64,000 nt of DNA, taken from positions 1-64,000 of the forward strand of contig JASANG010002338.1 in assembly GCA_030248215.1 (NCBI GenBank). Direction: 5' to 3'. This DNA comes from Enoplolaimus lenunculus. Its lineage: Eukaryota > Nematoda > Enoplea > Enoplida > Thoracostomopsidae. A program made the position numbers and the translations under genes. Below, one piece after another: positions 10,762 through 22,501 of this stretch (positions are counted from its first letter, which is position 1; every line of letters begins with the position of its first letter). Below the pieces are notes generated by a model. The model did no database searches. It had not been told where the DNA came from and saw nothing but the letters and a program-made list of their open reading frames with translations.

Positions 10762-13700
10762 CTGGTGGAACTCATCGGCCCGTTTCGCTACCTCCCATTC
10801 GTCGTTTCGTCGTTTGATGAAATCGGCGATTTTGTCGTCGCCGTCAACCCATCGTTCGCCATGTTTTTCGAAATGAGAGGTGTCGATGGCGATCGCTTTG
10901 TTGGCTTTCTGATGAAAAATTAAGGTTATTTTACATCAAACAAAAATAAATTTTATGTAAATTAACACGTGTGTAAACGTGGTTAGTTAAGTAATATCCT
11001 TATACTTAGTGCAAGTATCGTTCAACTAAAAATAGAAATTTTGTGTTTTAAATTAACGCTTGCTCGTGTTGCGATTCGCCTTAGCGACGCCAATTTGGTC
11101 TTTTCTTTTTTAGTAATCGACGGGCCACCACGTCTGCGGGCAGCTGAGTCGGCCAAGGAACCCTGAAATTATAAGTGACATAAATGTTAAAATATTTGCG
11201 AATAATTCAACGTATTATGAAACGTTAGCGGAACTTAACATTTATTTAAAATGTAATTTTGATTTCAATTAGGTACATTAGTTTCGTTTTGCACCATGAA
11301 TTCTTGTTCACTTATTAAATGGTACGTAAGTTATATAGCATATTTGGAGCAAAACATCAATGATTCTACAATTTTACTAAGTCCTGGTACAAACCAACAA
11401 CGATTTGCAAATTTGCATTCAAGCCAAATTTTCAAAATCCTACAGTATGACGTTTTATTTCTTGCTTAATGCAATGCGGATTATAAAAACCGAATGGTTA
11501 ATGCAGAAGTATTTCAACGTTAGAATCCATAAACAGACTGTTTTTATACGAGAACTTAATCAATTGCCTCACTCTTGTACGCGTCAACTACGAGATGCGG
11601 TATAAATTCCTACGACTATAAACATGTTTCTTATTCACCCCTAATTTACAAGTTAAAAGTTTAAAATATTTAATGTCAATTGAATAGTGTTTTCATCACT
11701 TGGACTGTGCAATGTTTTTTGCATACTTCAAACTGTTGTAAGCGCCGAAATTCCATCTCCCACTCGTCTATGAAAATCTCCACTACTTCGCGTTCGCGCG
11801 GCAGGTTTTCCAACCGGTCGAGTTCGTCATGATTGTCGCGAAGTAGCTTGATAGTGCAGTTTTCTGGAATTTGTTTGCACAAAAGAATGAGACAAAATCT
11901 GTGGGATACAAAAATAGCACGGTGCTACACGTGCTAAAAAAGAACGTGCTAAAGGAAAGAATGTAATGCCAGCTGACCCAATCAAAGTTTTTGACAATCA
12001 AAAACACTACATCAAGGCAAGCAATCGCTAAAGATGTTACATTTCAGACTTAGCGCTTTCACAGCCTAATAACCGTTGCTTACCACGTGTTACGAGAGTG
12101 ATTCGACTGCGCATTTGAGCCGGCACGCCTAGCGACTCCCAAAGTTCTCGAATTCGAGCAACCATGTCGTCGGATCTCTCCCGCTGGAGCCAGAATAAGC
12201 GCCGATTATCGTCAAGCTAAAATGGTCCGTATTATCTAACCAAATTTATAAATAATGATACTTGCTTGAAACTATGACCCTTTCGGTTTGTTTTCAGAAC
12301 TTTTCAGTTTCAATCTCGCCAGTTTCTGACTTAAATACTATCATATTAATCATCTGAATTAACTAAAGTTACCACTATAACGATCTATTTATTGTTACGG
12401 CTCCATTAAAGTTATATGATCATACACGGTAGCTTCTGAGTAATATACACTATTTAAGAAACAATAATTGACAGCAATGCATACCTCTTCATGGTATACA
12501 TTGAGACGTTCGATCATTTCAGGCGTGAAGATGAAATAATCCTTATCCGACCATGTAAGGATTTCTTGTTCCAGCTCTGTTAACGTCACTGGCTCGCCTG
12601 TAACGCCAATGAAGTCTTGCAGCTTGGCTTGAATTAACACGAGCACTTCTCTCTTCATACCCTAAAAATTTATGAACTCATTCCTGCCAGGAAAATTTGT
12701 AAAACATCTTCGAAGCTTTCTGCACTTGAAAACTTGAAATATTAAAAGGGCAATTTCAAATATATGTATATCTGAATATTGCATTTTGCCCTGTTAAAAA
12801 TAAAAAGCATTTTTAGTTTCAACAAAAGTTAGCCGCGACCTAGTACAACCGGAAACACGGTCTTTGCTTAACGCATCTCGGCAACAGATGCTGCTGCAGG
12901 TCTATAAAATGACGCTTTACCGACTGACACACACTTAATTTTTTTTTGTTTCAGCTATATATTACATGATTTAACATTGTGACTTTTTTACGTAATATAC
13001 ACATACCAGCTCTTCGGCTCTTTGCTCCGCGATAGTTTTCAGCGCTTCGATTTCTTCTAAAGATGGCACTCCGGTGGGATGATGATTGAGCATGTCTCGA
13101 TAAGGCGAAGGCCCTTCATTGAGACATATTGAGACTTCGCTAAAATAAAACCATACCAGATTGCCACCACGCCAGAACATTTTTCGAACAGTTAATGAAG
13201 GTTAACACAAACACCAACAATAATGCTGCTCATTGCAATATCACATTCTTTAAAAAGAATTTTAAAGCTAGTGATTTGGATAATACGAGGCAGCAGACAG
13301 TGCGGTGGAATCCCCAAACTGAAAAATAAAAAATGCCGAACATTTTATACAGCAACCGGAATTCAGCTTGCACAGTGTGAGAATAATATAATTAAATAAT
13401 CTCACTCGTGCACTCCAGCCCATCTTCGAAATTCTTCGCGGCGGCGCCGTTTTTCCTGGATTAGCTCTCCGTGTAGGTGTTGCAGAAACTCTATGCTACA
13501 CGGCTCCTAAAATATGTTAGCGAGTAAACATCTATTGCATAGTCCACATATGTCAACATCGTGGTATGAAACAAACTAATTATATCAAACCAAGATTTTA
13601 TTTTTGGTTGGAACAGGAAACAAAATCCAAACAAAATTCGATCGCTAACTACAGAGTAAATTAGTGAAGTTTTCAATTTACAAAATTTTCAAACGCAAAT

Positions 13701-13857
13701 TTTGTGGTTTGCTGCTGATCCGTGCAGTTGTTTATTTGACGCCTGGTTTCGAGATACCAAGCAGCAAGTTCGAACAACCTATCTTTTTGACGTTTGTAAC
13801 ATAATTCAGCTTTTGCAGAGATGTCTTTTCTGGCATTGTCCATGGCATCATATGGCA
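10762..13857 (-). CDS. PRC1: PRC1/Ase1/MAP65-family spindle midzone protein, eight exons
   Basis: PRC1 crosslinks antiparallel microtubules in the anaphase midzone. Exons on the minus strand, in order: 13857-13682, 13506-13406, 13139-13007, 12661-12485, 12216-12084, 11863-11727, 11162-11058, 10908-10762. Every junction keeps the reading phase. Landmarks are the basic helix LIQEKRRRREEFRRW, then VPSLEEIEALK (human VPSLEELNQF), then RIRELWESLGVPAQMR (human QIRELWDRLQIPEEER), then DEWEMEFRRLQQFE (human QKWEETWRLFLEFE), then RRRGGPSITKKEKTKL (human NRGGNLLKEEKQRAKL). The last exon carries DFIKRRNDEWEVAKRADE, ending the spectrin-like microtubule-binding domain. About 60-70 residues between IRELW and the WE helix are absent relative to vertebrates. 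The first exon and the C-terminal tail are not certain; see 14445-14531 and 10005-10062. Family confidence is high; exact gene model is medium. Confidence 0.85.
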
Positions 13858-13923
13858 CTGGTCCCGAAAAAAATAACAACCAAAACAGTAGACTACATGC
13901 TCTACGGCCAGAACATGGCTCAC

Positions 13924-14006
13924 CTGAATATTAGGAAATTGCAGCGCTGCACACAAAACGGTAATGGCTTGCATCAGTTGTTGCATGGTCGGTGTGACTG
14001 AAGGCA
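13924..14006 (-). CDS. Candidate short exon MPSVTPTMQQLMQ
   Basis: The minus strand encodes MPSVTPTMQQLMQAITVLC and ends at a good donor (ATTCAG/GTGAGC), after an acceptor-like GCGTTTCAG. Its end phase (0) does not fit the next PRC1 exon at 13857, which needs one leftover base. It may be an untranslated or alternative exon, or a chance open stretch. Confidence 0.25.
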
Positions 14007-14444
14007 TTTTGATGGTTTTGCTGAAACGCAAGACTTTGCAAAAAATTACTAACATGCACATACGTACTATAACAAATTATTATTAAAAGTTTGGGAATTC
14101 ATCTGCTCGCAGGACCCGGAAGCTAAACTATACTGCATTACCGAATCACTGTGAACTGATTCTAACGCAAACTAATACATGCTGTTTGTCGCCTATTCGC
14201 AGTTTTTATAATCAACCAAAAATCGTACAAAATCTTGTTCTTGTGTCTTTCAATGTTGAAATAGGAAACGAAATTTTGCACGAATTCCTGCTGAAGCATT
14301 TACATGTACGCGCAGAAAGAAATCTTTCCGATCAAGTTCTTATATTTCAGCCATGATAGTAAACACCACCCATCCCACAAAGCGCTGTTCGAAACTAACT
14401 TGAAAACATTTCAGATTGAAAAATATTCCTTTAGCAAAGACAAA

Positions 14445-14531
14445 CTACAAACGATGGTCTGCGTTCAGCTCCAGCATCGACAGAAAATTGACCTCAGGAT
14501 CCGGTAGAATTTTGGAATAGGCTCCAGCCAT
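14445..14531 (-). CDS. Possible first coding exon of PRC1
   Basis: An ATG in strong context (GCCAAAATGGCT) opens MAGAYSKILPDPEVNFLSML and continues to a stop at 14445. A weak donor (CATC/GTTTGT) leaves one base over, which is exactly the phase the exon at 13857 needs. The composition looks like real protein, but the usual N-terminal PRC1 tryptophan motif is not visible. Could equally be the start of another transcript. Confidence 0.35.
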   Translation of the reverse strand: MAGAYSKILPDPEVNFLSMLELNADHRL

Positions 14532-14946
14532 TTTGGCAGCGAAATTTTTCGTGATTTTGTACACAATTTATGATTTTACTCACTAGAATGGTTTTAGTAC
14601 GGAACAGTATAATATAGACTGAGTAAGATTATTCTTTCCACGATAAATATACTCTGGCAAACCAATGTACTGGAGCCAGACAGCACACACTAAACACAAA
14701 ATATAATAATTACACACCTGAACAACGTTGCAAGACAGCAATTCAAACTTCCAAAATAATGAATCCAACCGGATTTGTAGACACTTGAACAGTCCTTGAG
14801 AGGTACGACGATTTAAGCTCCGAACAAGTCAGTCCAAGCCACTTAATAGACACCTAAACAAACTTGTAAAATACGACACTCCACAAAATCTAATCGAATG
14901 ACTAGCAGCCAACAGGGACTGAACGGTTGTCCGGTTCCGGGTTAAA

Positions 14947-15235
14947 ATTAAGAATGTGCTGATTCATCGGCATCGGTGATAATCGGCATTTTCTGGAGTA
15001 TCGGCATCGTCACCGGTGCTACAAAAAATACCGATTCCTTGCCGATATTTTTTGGCACATAACAGTCAGTTGGACTGCTATCAATTGCACTTCTTGGCGC
15101 GTATCAGTGTGCCTGATCAGGGAAACTGTTATCTGTCTTGCGTTTGTTTGAAAAACTTAGTTGAAATGAATCGTTCTAATAAAGTTATAATCGTTCTAGA
15201 TTTCATAGCAATCCAACAAGAAAACTTTTGACAAC
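14947..15235. mobile_element. MITE fragment, ATGTGCCGAT family
   Basis: Starts TTAAGAATGTGCTGATTCATCGG, with interior ATCGGCATCG words and the shared segment CAGTTGGACTGCTATCAATT and GATCAGGGAAACTGTTATCT, both found again in the complete copy at 55667-56062. The right end is not recognisable. Confidence 0.55.
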
Positions 15236-15239
15236 GAAG

Positions 15240-16480
15240 CAGAACCAACAATCCTAGCTAAAAATTAACTTTAATTTAATTTAGCATGCACATACGTTTG
15301 CATGACTCGAATACTACGAACCATGGGCAAATTTAGACGCTATGTCCGGTTAACGTCCTGTTCCTGTTCCAGTGAAACATTTTACTATAGTATTCCGCAT
15401 CTCGTATACGGTTGTCGTTATGTCATTTGTTAGTTGAATTGCTGATGTAAGCGTCAAAAAAGACAACATCGAAAAACTCCGAGATTTTCAGCCGATATGG
15501 CAAAGAACTAAGCCCTTAAGGCCTGTTCCGTGAAAACTTGATGTACGTGTTTAGCATTCGACTCAGGTTTGGGCTCAGTAACATATTCATCATTGGCGTG
15601 GTTTTGACATCATAAGCAAAGGTTTAATCAGACATTTTAGAACTTAACATCAATCATTTAAGAGTCCAACATTCAAGCCCACACTGAACCAAATCTTCCA
15701 TCATTAGTAAACTTAAAACGGTTATAAACCCTTACAAAATAAGAATACGCATGCTATGAGCAGGCACACAAATAATGGACAACGCCTACGTGGATATTTA
15801 CATAAAATCTTTACAGGCCGAACTACCAGGGGCGCCGACGCTCCTCCCCCAACGGACATCATCGCTTCAGTTTTCCTAGCGCAAAAGTTTTTGGATAGCG
15901 CAGAAACAATATTCCGATTACAATTTCGGTATAAATAATACAGTTCCGCTTTGCACCCTAGCATCCGCAGTAGTTCGGAAAAATGGTTCGTCCTGAACAT
16001 CAGTAACGACAAGCTTAACGCTCTAGCACCAAATGCTTTCCCGTATTGTAAAAATTCAGCCGCGCAACCAGAAAATGTTAACAAAGGAGTATAAGGGGTG
16101 AAAAAATTCTCGAAACACATTCTTTCGGCACTGATGGAGGAGACGCCCTCCTCCGCATCCACGTAGTTGCGCCCCTGTAGAGATTTTAATCTGTGCGCGT
16201 ACGCGTGATAATTGTTACATATACAGCGCATTGTTTACCTACTATTTCATGTGTAGTTTGCGCCGAGTTGCTCATAGCAAACGTACTCTATGTTGGAAGA
16301 TATCCATTTTAAGATTTGATCCGGTGACACCACAAAGTTAGCACTAAAAGATTTGATCCTGAACCGGTCGATTTTAGGTCCTAAAATGATAAAAGACCGC
16401 TTATGAGTTATGATACTAACAACAATGACGCATTCCTTTATGAAGCTGAAAGTTGAGTTGGATACTAAATACCCTGGTGC
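15240..16480. other. Stretch without a recognised gene
   Basis: A minus-strand frame at 15722-16231 is open for 169 codons but matches nothing I know. It includes GGGASAPLVV, which arises from a GC-rich GGGGCGCCGACGCTCC patch, and has no visible splice partners or poly-A signal. I treat it as probably non-coding. Confidence 0.3.
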
Positions 16481-16481
16481 A

Positions 16482-16620
16482 ACCGCATTTCCGATTCCGA
16501 TTAGAAGTCCGACTCACAACGAGTTTCGCTTCCGATTACGACTGTACTATTAATCGGAATCGGAATTTTGAAATATTTTTAATCCTAGTTGTGATATCTT
16601 GCACAAAAATTCTGTCATTC
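16482..16620. mobile_element. Decayed CAGGGTGCAACC-type MITE end
   Basis: CCTGGTGCAACCGCATTTCCG followed by repeated CCGATTCCGATTA and ATCGGAATCGG words resembles the left part of the hAT MITE family seen complete at 4462. No right end is visible. Confidence 0.4.
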
Positions 16621-16922
16621 AAATTACATTGATTTCGATCAGTTAACTTATCAATAACTGCATGTGGTTTAGCCTTACACAACATAAAATCATACGAACC
16701 ATGAATTTTTCACAACATAAATTTAACTTTAATCCTAAAATTTATGCAATAAAATTAATAAAACTTTTATGACAACCGTTAAAATGTAGATTTCGTCTTT
16801 ATATAACTTATATCAGTAGGGCCGGAGGTATAATCATGGTGCAAGAGACGTAGCCACTGGCTGGAAAGTGAGGGTCCAAGGCATGAGCAAAATATATATT
16901 GAGTGTGAGTGGGTTCGCAAAA

Positions 16923-17057
16923 ATGGCGGATCCAGTAGTTTCTGACGAGGAATATTTTACTATACTAAAATGCAGCACTGAAAGTGCTTTCCGCTCGGTT
17001 CCCTCGGCGGATAGCTTCAAAGCCAGTGTGTCGAGTTTTTACGGTGGTTCTGTCTAG
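16923..17057 (+). CDS. Short candidate ORF, 44 codons
   Basis: An ATG in good context (GCAAAAATGGCG) opens MADPVVSDEEYFTILKCSTE, continues through an S/F-rich stretch to FYGGSV, and stops. An AATAAA lies about 20 bases after the stop. The composition is more protein-like than its surroundings, but no family is recognised and the length is within what chance allows. It may also be the first exon of a longer plus-strand gene. Confidence 0.3.
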   Translation: MADPVVSDEEYFTILKCSTESAFRSVPSADSFKASVSSFYGGSV

Positions 17058-17494
17058 TTTTGAACCGTCCCAAGAATAAACTGAAACAAAAACAAATGCA
17101 TACGCCCAACAAGTGGTCTCAACATAGTTTCTATACCCTCCCAGCAGTGTCCTAAATTCGGGGTCAGACGCTCCTGGCCTTCCTCGCAGTTGTTAAAACT
17201 CTGCTGTGCTGTGCACCGAAAATGATTATTTCAACAAAGTGTCAAAAACCTGGCCGGTTCTGAAGGATGTAGCGTCGGGTAGAGGTTTTTATAGTGATCA
17301 AGTGAGCAAAAAAAGTTTTGAAACGAAAGTTTGTAGCAGTCTCTTTGAGAGATAAGGGAAAGAAAGAAAAGTCGCGAGTGAGAAGTCAAGGGTATGTTTG
17401 GTGTCGTCACGACACAACGATGCAAATTATTTATAAATTTGCGTAGCTGTGATGGAAAGATCCAACTAGATCCGTCGTTTTGGGACCGCTAAAG

Positions 17495-17605
17495 ATGACA
17501 TCAAAAAGCTATGTGTTCGTTATCGCTTTGTGCCTTTGCGCAAAGGCAACGGCACTGGCAGTAGTAGAGAGCAGTACTGGCTGTCCTGATATCATACAAT
17601 TGTAG
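17495..17605 (+). CDS. Small secreted peptide candidate, 36 codons
   Basis: The frame MTSKSYVFVIALCLCAKATA has all parts of a signal peptide: a lysine near the start, a hydrophobic core and an ATALA cleavage site near residue 22. A short tail VVESSTGCPDIIQL with one cysteine follows, then a stop. A TTTATAAAT box lies about 60 bases upstream. A 38-base exact tandem duplication (17564-17601 and 17602-17639) covers the end of the frame. It may be a complete small peptide or the first exon of a longer secreted protein. No family recognised. Confidence 0.4.
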   Translation: MTSKSYVFVIALCLCAKATALAVVESSTGCPDIIQL

Positions 17606-17639
17606 AGAGCAGTACTGGCTGTCCTGATATCATACAATT
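17564..17639. repeat. Exact 38-base tandem duplication
   Basis: GTAGAGAGCAGTACTGGCTG and the 18 bases after it occur twice back to back without a mismatch, so the event is recent. It overlaps the 3' end of the signal-peptide reading frame. Confidence 0.95.
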
Positions 17640-18859
17640 ATACGTAGATATAAAATATATTGCAATATGTCAAGGTTCCAACAGGAACAAAGTTTTACCA
17701 CAACAGTAGCAGTAATTGTATTTCTTTGCAGAAACCGGAGTTTGAAATAATTTGCACTATCGAATTGCTGTTGGACTTTTTATAAAACTTGCCAAAAATG
17801 GCTTAAGGAAATTTTCAGCTATTTTATCATCAAGTTTTGCGAAAAAAGACAACGTCTCCAATATTTTGTCCGGGTATGTTTGCAATTCTCGGTCCACATT
17901 TTTTGTTACAAAAACCCGTACCTGGGATTTTTGAAAGCCAAAACACAGAGTTTGAATTATTCGGTGAAAATACCCAGAATAACCGGACAGGGATGCAACT
18001 CTACTTTCATTTTAACGCTTGGATTTATCACCAATTCAACGAATATGTAAATAACGACACCGATCAACAACTTAAGTGTTATAGTGTAATGAATGCTACA
18101 ATTTTAATGCGACATAGAATTTCTTGGCCGTTTCACTCACAATATACACGTACGTACTAAGTATTGACTGCAGTAGTGTGACCACAACTAGAAAGATAGT
18201 TAAACAAAAGGTGTTTGACGTCCAAATACTTAAAATTTTCAGGCTAAAAGTCCTCAACCCAGTATTTTAGTTTGCCTAAAATATGTTTATCTAGCTCAAC
18301 CAAAGAAAACTGAATATATATCAGCAGCACGTTGAAAAGGCCACCGCTCCGGTCGCATAAGGGATGCGATTGCGGCGGCGGGCGCCGGCGTCCGGCTAGG
18401 TAAAGTATAGCGCAACACTTATAGTTCTGAGTTATGACAAGTTTGACCAAGAACGGCTCACTCGTATTGTGATTCAGAATCACAATCCGAAACGAAAGTG
18501 TTACTAGACTAGTACATACACGTCATGTACACATACATTTGTGTTACACCATGTATCAGGGTGCCAAACGAGACTAAATTCAATTGAAAACGAATTTTTA
18601 ATCCAAAACTGGAACTGAAGATTTTCAGACCCCAAACTACTTTCTCCGGAGACGCGCCTTATGAATCTAAATTCCAAACCACATCCTATATTCCGTTTCC
18701 ACCCTGTCACGCATACCGTTGGTCTTACGTGACTAGTGGTGGTAAACACCTGACTTCCGGTTCCGAGAGTTCAGGTTACGAATTAGTGCTTAAAAATGGG
18801 TCTCAGATCAAACTGAAATACTCGTATGAAAAAAGGCAGGCTACAAAACCCAAGGTTTA

Positions 18860-19600
18860 GTCTTGAGATCCGTCGCCGACAACGGATCTTTAGACGAGCG
18901 CCCTAGCACTGCACCTCGCAGACTGTTTCTCCAACTGTTTCTATCGATGACTATGTCGACCGGATTCTGCCGGCTAGCATACAACATACTGTGCATGTGC
19001 ATTGCATTTGCGTATGCACTAGGACAAGCATGTTTTGTATGCTTACGCCTACATGCCTCAATTTTCACCAAGGTTATCCATTGACGGTTCAGTCCATTTG
19101 AACTGGATACCGTGCCCAAACCACAGCAATTCACAATTGCGCTTATATTGTGTAGGCCCCATGTCAATCTAGGTACATACGATCCAAAACTTCAGACTTT
19201 CTTTACGCAAAGAGCTGGAAAAAGATGCGCCCGTCTAGTCGACCGTATGCTGCCAACTACCATACAACAATGCGCATGCCCATTGCATTTGCATATGCAC
19301 TATGACAAGCATGTTTTACATTTGTAAAGATCATATACCTTATGCTTACAACCCCATTTTAAACAAGGATGTCCCTATACCGTCCACCTTTTTTCTGACT
19401 GGATATCGTGTTCACCGTGGCAGTTTACTATTGAGCTCACAGCGTAGCCCATGTTAGTCCAGTTAGGAGCGATCAAATGCTCTACCATGCACCGCATGGC
19501 ATAGCATATGCACATAAAGCACAAACACATATCTTATGCTTACAATAATTATGATTTAATTCACAAGGATTTTTTTAACCGTTTAAGCTACACTTTTCGC
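18860..19600 (-). repeat. Tandem ~300-base units with tRNA-like head, minus strand
   Basis: Two units and part of a third (from about 18860, 19190 and 19480) share GTCGACCG, CATGCCCATTGCATTTGCAT and GACAAGCATGTTTT. On the minus strand the first unit ends in a tRNA-like segment with the box-A-like GCGAGGTGCAGTGCTAGG. It is the same family as the plus-strand array at 22040-22630. Confidence 0.65.
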
Positions 19601-19739
19601 GATATACACAGTATAATCGAGTTTTAACATAAATCTAAACCGGTTTTACCTACAAGATACGACATATACAACCGGTCGATTATATTCAAACTGAAACCTA
19701 AAAAGCAGCGGCAGAGGTTAACAGAACATGACAACAATA

Positions 19740-20070
19740 ATGCTGCCATGCACAGTATATATTCTGTGGGAAGTTACAATTTTGTCGTGTTAAAAAATTG
19801 TAGTATTGCATATTCAATGGAGACAAAAAACTTGTACAATTCTGAACATCCCTGTGTGACTCACCAATTCAAACACAACGCAAAGGAAATCTGATTGTAA
19901 CAATTTGTATATGCTTGAACACTCCACCAAGATACAATACGATTTTCAAGCAATTGATTCCAAACGAATGTGTAGACGTACGAACAATAATGCGAGACAA
20001 CACTGCAAACTTCAAATTATTGAATAAGAATCTATATTAAGAACGCGCACTTATAATCGAATTATCTAGG
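19740..20070. repeat. Direct repeat, copy 1 (other copy 23200-23520)
   Basis: Shared order of words between the two places: ATACGATTTTCAAGC, CCAAACGAATGTGTAGACG or close variants, then AAGAACGCGC and CTAGGTGATTATC. Diverged by many substitutions. It shows that the nest between 19 and 30 kb grew partly by duplication of larger segments. Confidence 0.55.
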
Positions 20071-20077
20071 TGATTAT

Positions 20078-20484
20078 CAGGGTGCAATCGGACATACGGT
20101 ATAAACCTGATACGGATATATACGGTTGTGGTGTTAAACATCATAAAATTGCTTTTTGCAAGTGAGCATTTTAACGTCTTGTTGCGATTACATTTCTGGG
20201 TAAATTAAGAAGTTAAAGTTTTGATACGTTTTCTGCTACTTCTTAGACACTTATCTAAGCGAGCCAGAGTTAAACGCATTTAGACATTTAATAATTTTAG
20301 TTTATCAGCAGCAATTATGAACTTTATAAGAAACTAAACCTTGAACACAATAAAAATACAGCGAACAATCAAATTATTCTGTCTTATACTACATGCGGTA
20401 TCCGGTTCCTATACCGTTAACAAATCCAATATACGTATCCGGTTCCGGATCCGGTGAATTGATATTGATATCCGGTTCCACCTG
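20078..20484. mobile_element. hAT MITE, CAGGGTGCAACCGGA family
   Basis: The left end is CAGGGTGCAATCGGA and the right end TCCGGTTCCACCTG. The flanking 8-base near-repeats are gtgattat and atgattat (7 of 8 match). The interior is rich in CCGGTTCCGGAT words. Confidence 0.75.
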
Positions 20485-20519
20485 ATGATTATTTGTTGCA
20501 CAAACCGGTTTTACTTACA

Positions 20520-20815
20520 ACTTTTCCGCATTCCCACCAGGTCAATTATGGAAAAGTAAAAAGAAAGTTCAAACGCCTGGAATTTCTTGGTTTGGTAGGA
20601 AATCTGAAGCCCAGGTTTTGTTTGGAAAACGGGAAAGGTGGAAAATTTAAACGTCTACATTTTACCTGAGCTGGTAGAGAAAATCTGAATCATATGTTTT
20701 GTTTGGAAAATGCGGAAAAGTGTATAATGTAATCGCCTGGACGCTGTCTAGATTGGACGGAAATTCAAACGCCTAGAAACTACCAGGTTTGGTAGGCGTC
20801 CCACTTAGGGCTTCT
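20520..20815 (-). repeat. ~65-75-base minisatellite, inverted copy
   Basis: Repeated words GGAAATCTGAAG, CCCAGGTTTTGTTTGGAAAA and GGAAAATTTAAACG. These are the reverse complement of the units at 28330-28830. Confidence 0.75.
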
Positions 20816-21250
20816 CAGGGTTCAACCAGAATTCCTGTTCCGGCCGTAATTTCAGCAAAAATTCAATTCCTTTTCGTGCATTCAAAGATACAGGAACCGG
20901 AATTTTTATAGTGTTGTGGCAAATTATGCCTAATCATTTAAATATAGGAAACTTTGTCTTTTAAAAATTGTTATTTAAACATGAGTGTTTTTTAAATTAC
21001 TTCAATCTTGTTTTTAATAAGCTGTTTCTGTTGTGTATAAAATAGCTAAAAAATCCGCTTAAACCGTTGTCAGCAGGTTTTCTAAAAAGTCCAACAGTAC
21101 GTAACTCGGTAATGAAAATTATTTCAAATATCTGTTTTCCAAACAAACTTCACACTACAGATTTTCCGTACGCAGTTTTCCCAGCGCCAAACTTTTCCTT
21201 GAGATTTATCACAGCAAGCAGGTACAGGAACAGAACGGAACAGGAATTGT
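20816..21250. mobile_element. CAGGGTTCAACCAGA-type MITE, left end only
   Basis: CAGGGTTCAACCAGAATTCC with GTTCCGGCC and ACCGGAATT interior words resembles the hAT MITE family. The right part merges into the repeat that continues at 21410. Confidence 0.4.
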
Positions 21251-21409
21251 AAAGTTATTGCCAGCGGACATCCAGCTGTCATACAAGTGTGGCTGCGCGG
21301 CACTTCTGCTTATAACCAAGGAAACCTATACCTTCTAAAATTTTCATTTTTCCCGTTTTCCAAACAAAAGCTACACTTCAGATTTTCAATATTAACCCAG
21401 GTATAATCT

Positions 21410-22020
21410 AAGCGTTTAAATTTTTCACTTTTTGTGTTTTCCAAACAAACTTTACACTACACATTTTGCGTAGGCAGTTTTCCCAGCCAAACTTATCCTT
21501 GAGATGTATCACAGCAAGCAGATACCGCAACAGAAATTCATTTTTTTCGCCCAAACAGAAACAGAATGGAACAGGAATTGCAATGTCATTGTCAGCGGAA
21601 TTCCTAGCTGTCATAGAAGAGTGGCTGCGCGGCCACTTCTGCTTATACGTGTCAGAACTGCACGGTCGGGACGACCGTTTTCCTCGAAGTACTGCGAATA
21701 TAATTGTTTTTTAATCCTCCGAAACATATGGCCACTCCGGGAATCGAACCTCGGAGCTCTCGCTCGCGATTCAAGCGCGCTAACCATTACAATACGCGGC
21801 CGATATCATAATTTCTTCTGGTGCTATATGTGACGAGCATGTATGTGTCTTAACATTACAGACTCTGCACATACACAAGCTACTCCGCATATACTTACAT
21901 TCCCCCTTCTTCAGGCGGTAGCCCCGGACCGCAAATCAAAACTTATCCGTATCTATAGGCCTGCAATTTACAGCGCCCATCTCGGACGGACCTCCATGTC
22001 AAAACTGCACGGTCGGGACG
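21410..22020. repeat. Repeat unit with embedded tRNA-like sequence
   Basis: Includes CGAAGTACTGCGAATATAAT, the tRNA-like segment at 21730-21801, GCATATACTTACATTCCCCC and GGACCGCAAATC. The same order recurs at 22630-23160, 28750-29330 and 29330-29900, with a spacing near 290-350 bases. Confidence 0.75.
21730..21801 (-). repeat. tRNA-derived segment (SINE or satellite head), copy 1
   Basis: On the minus strand it starts GGCCGCGTATTGTAATGG and has a box-A-like AATGGTTAGCGCGC and a box-B match GGTTCGATTCCCGG, ending GGCC. Only four acceptor pairs form cleanly, so this is more likely tRNA-derived than a working tRNA. Confidence 0.65.
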
Positions 22021-22148
22021 ATCCTGTAAGCATGTAAGACATGCTTGTCCCGTTGTGCACATGTAATGTAGTGCAGTGCACTCTATGTATGCTACCTGGT
22101 AGCATACGGTCGACACATATAGTCGACGAAAAATGCAGTTGGACATGC

Positions 22149-22221
22149 GGGCTACGTGGCGCAGTGGTAGAGTGCTCGCTTAAGGATCCCTAGGCTGAGA
22201 GTTCGATCCCCACGCTAGCCC
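22149..22221 (+). repeat. tRNA-derived head of a ~355-base tandem unit, copy 1
   Basis: GGGCTA and TAGCCC can pair as the acceptor stem. Box A is TGGCGCAGTGGTAG and box B AGTTCGATCCC. The unit after it (GCTTTTCCAGCTGCTTAGTA) repeats with the next copy at 22502. The strong stem and boxes could make a Pol III promoter; I cannot judge whether it is charged as a tRNA. Confidence 0.65.
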
Positions 22222-22501
22222 GCTTTTCCAGCTGCTTAGTAAAAGGTCTGATGTCCCTTAGTTCCAACCTAGACTGACATGGGGGCTACGCCGTGAGCGC
22301 AATGGTAAACTGCCGAGCTAGGAAAACGGTATCCAGTCGAAAATAGGATGGACGGTCAAGGGACGACCTTGTTGAAAATAAGGGCATGTAAGACATGCTT
22401 GTCCCTTGTGCACATGCAATATAGTGCAGTGCACTGTATGTATTCTAGCTGGCAGCATACGGTCGAAACATATAGTTGACGACAGAAACAGTTGGAGAGG
22501 C

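Noticed and set aside
15722-16231. 169-codon minus-strand frame
   Set aside because: No family, no supporting splice or poly-A signals; part comes from a GC-rich patch. Left as unassigned rather than called a gene.
22149-22221. Functional tRNA gene
   Set aside because: Stem and boxes are good, but the copy lies in a tandem repeat unit, the anticodon arm is poor and a sister copy has lost bases before box B. Called tRNA-derived instead.
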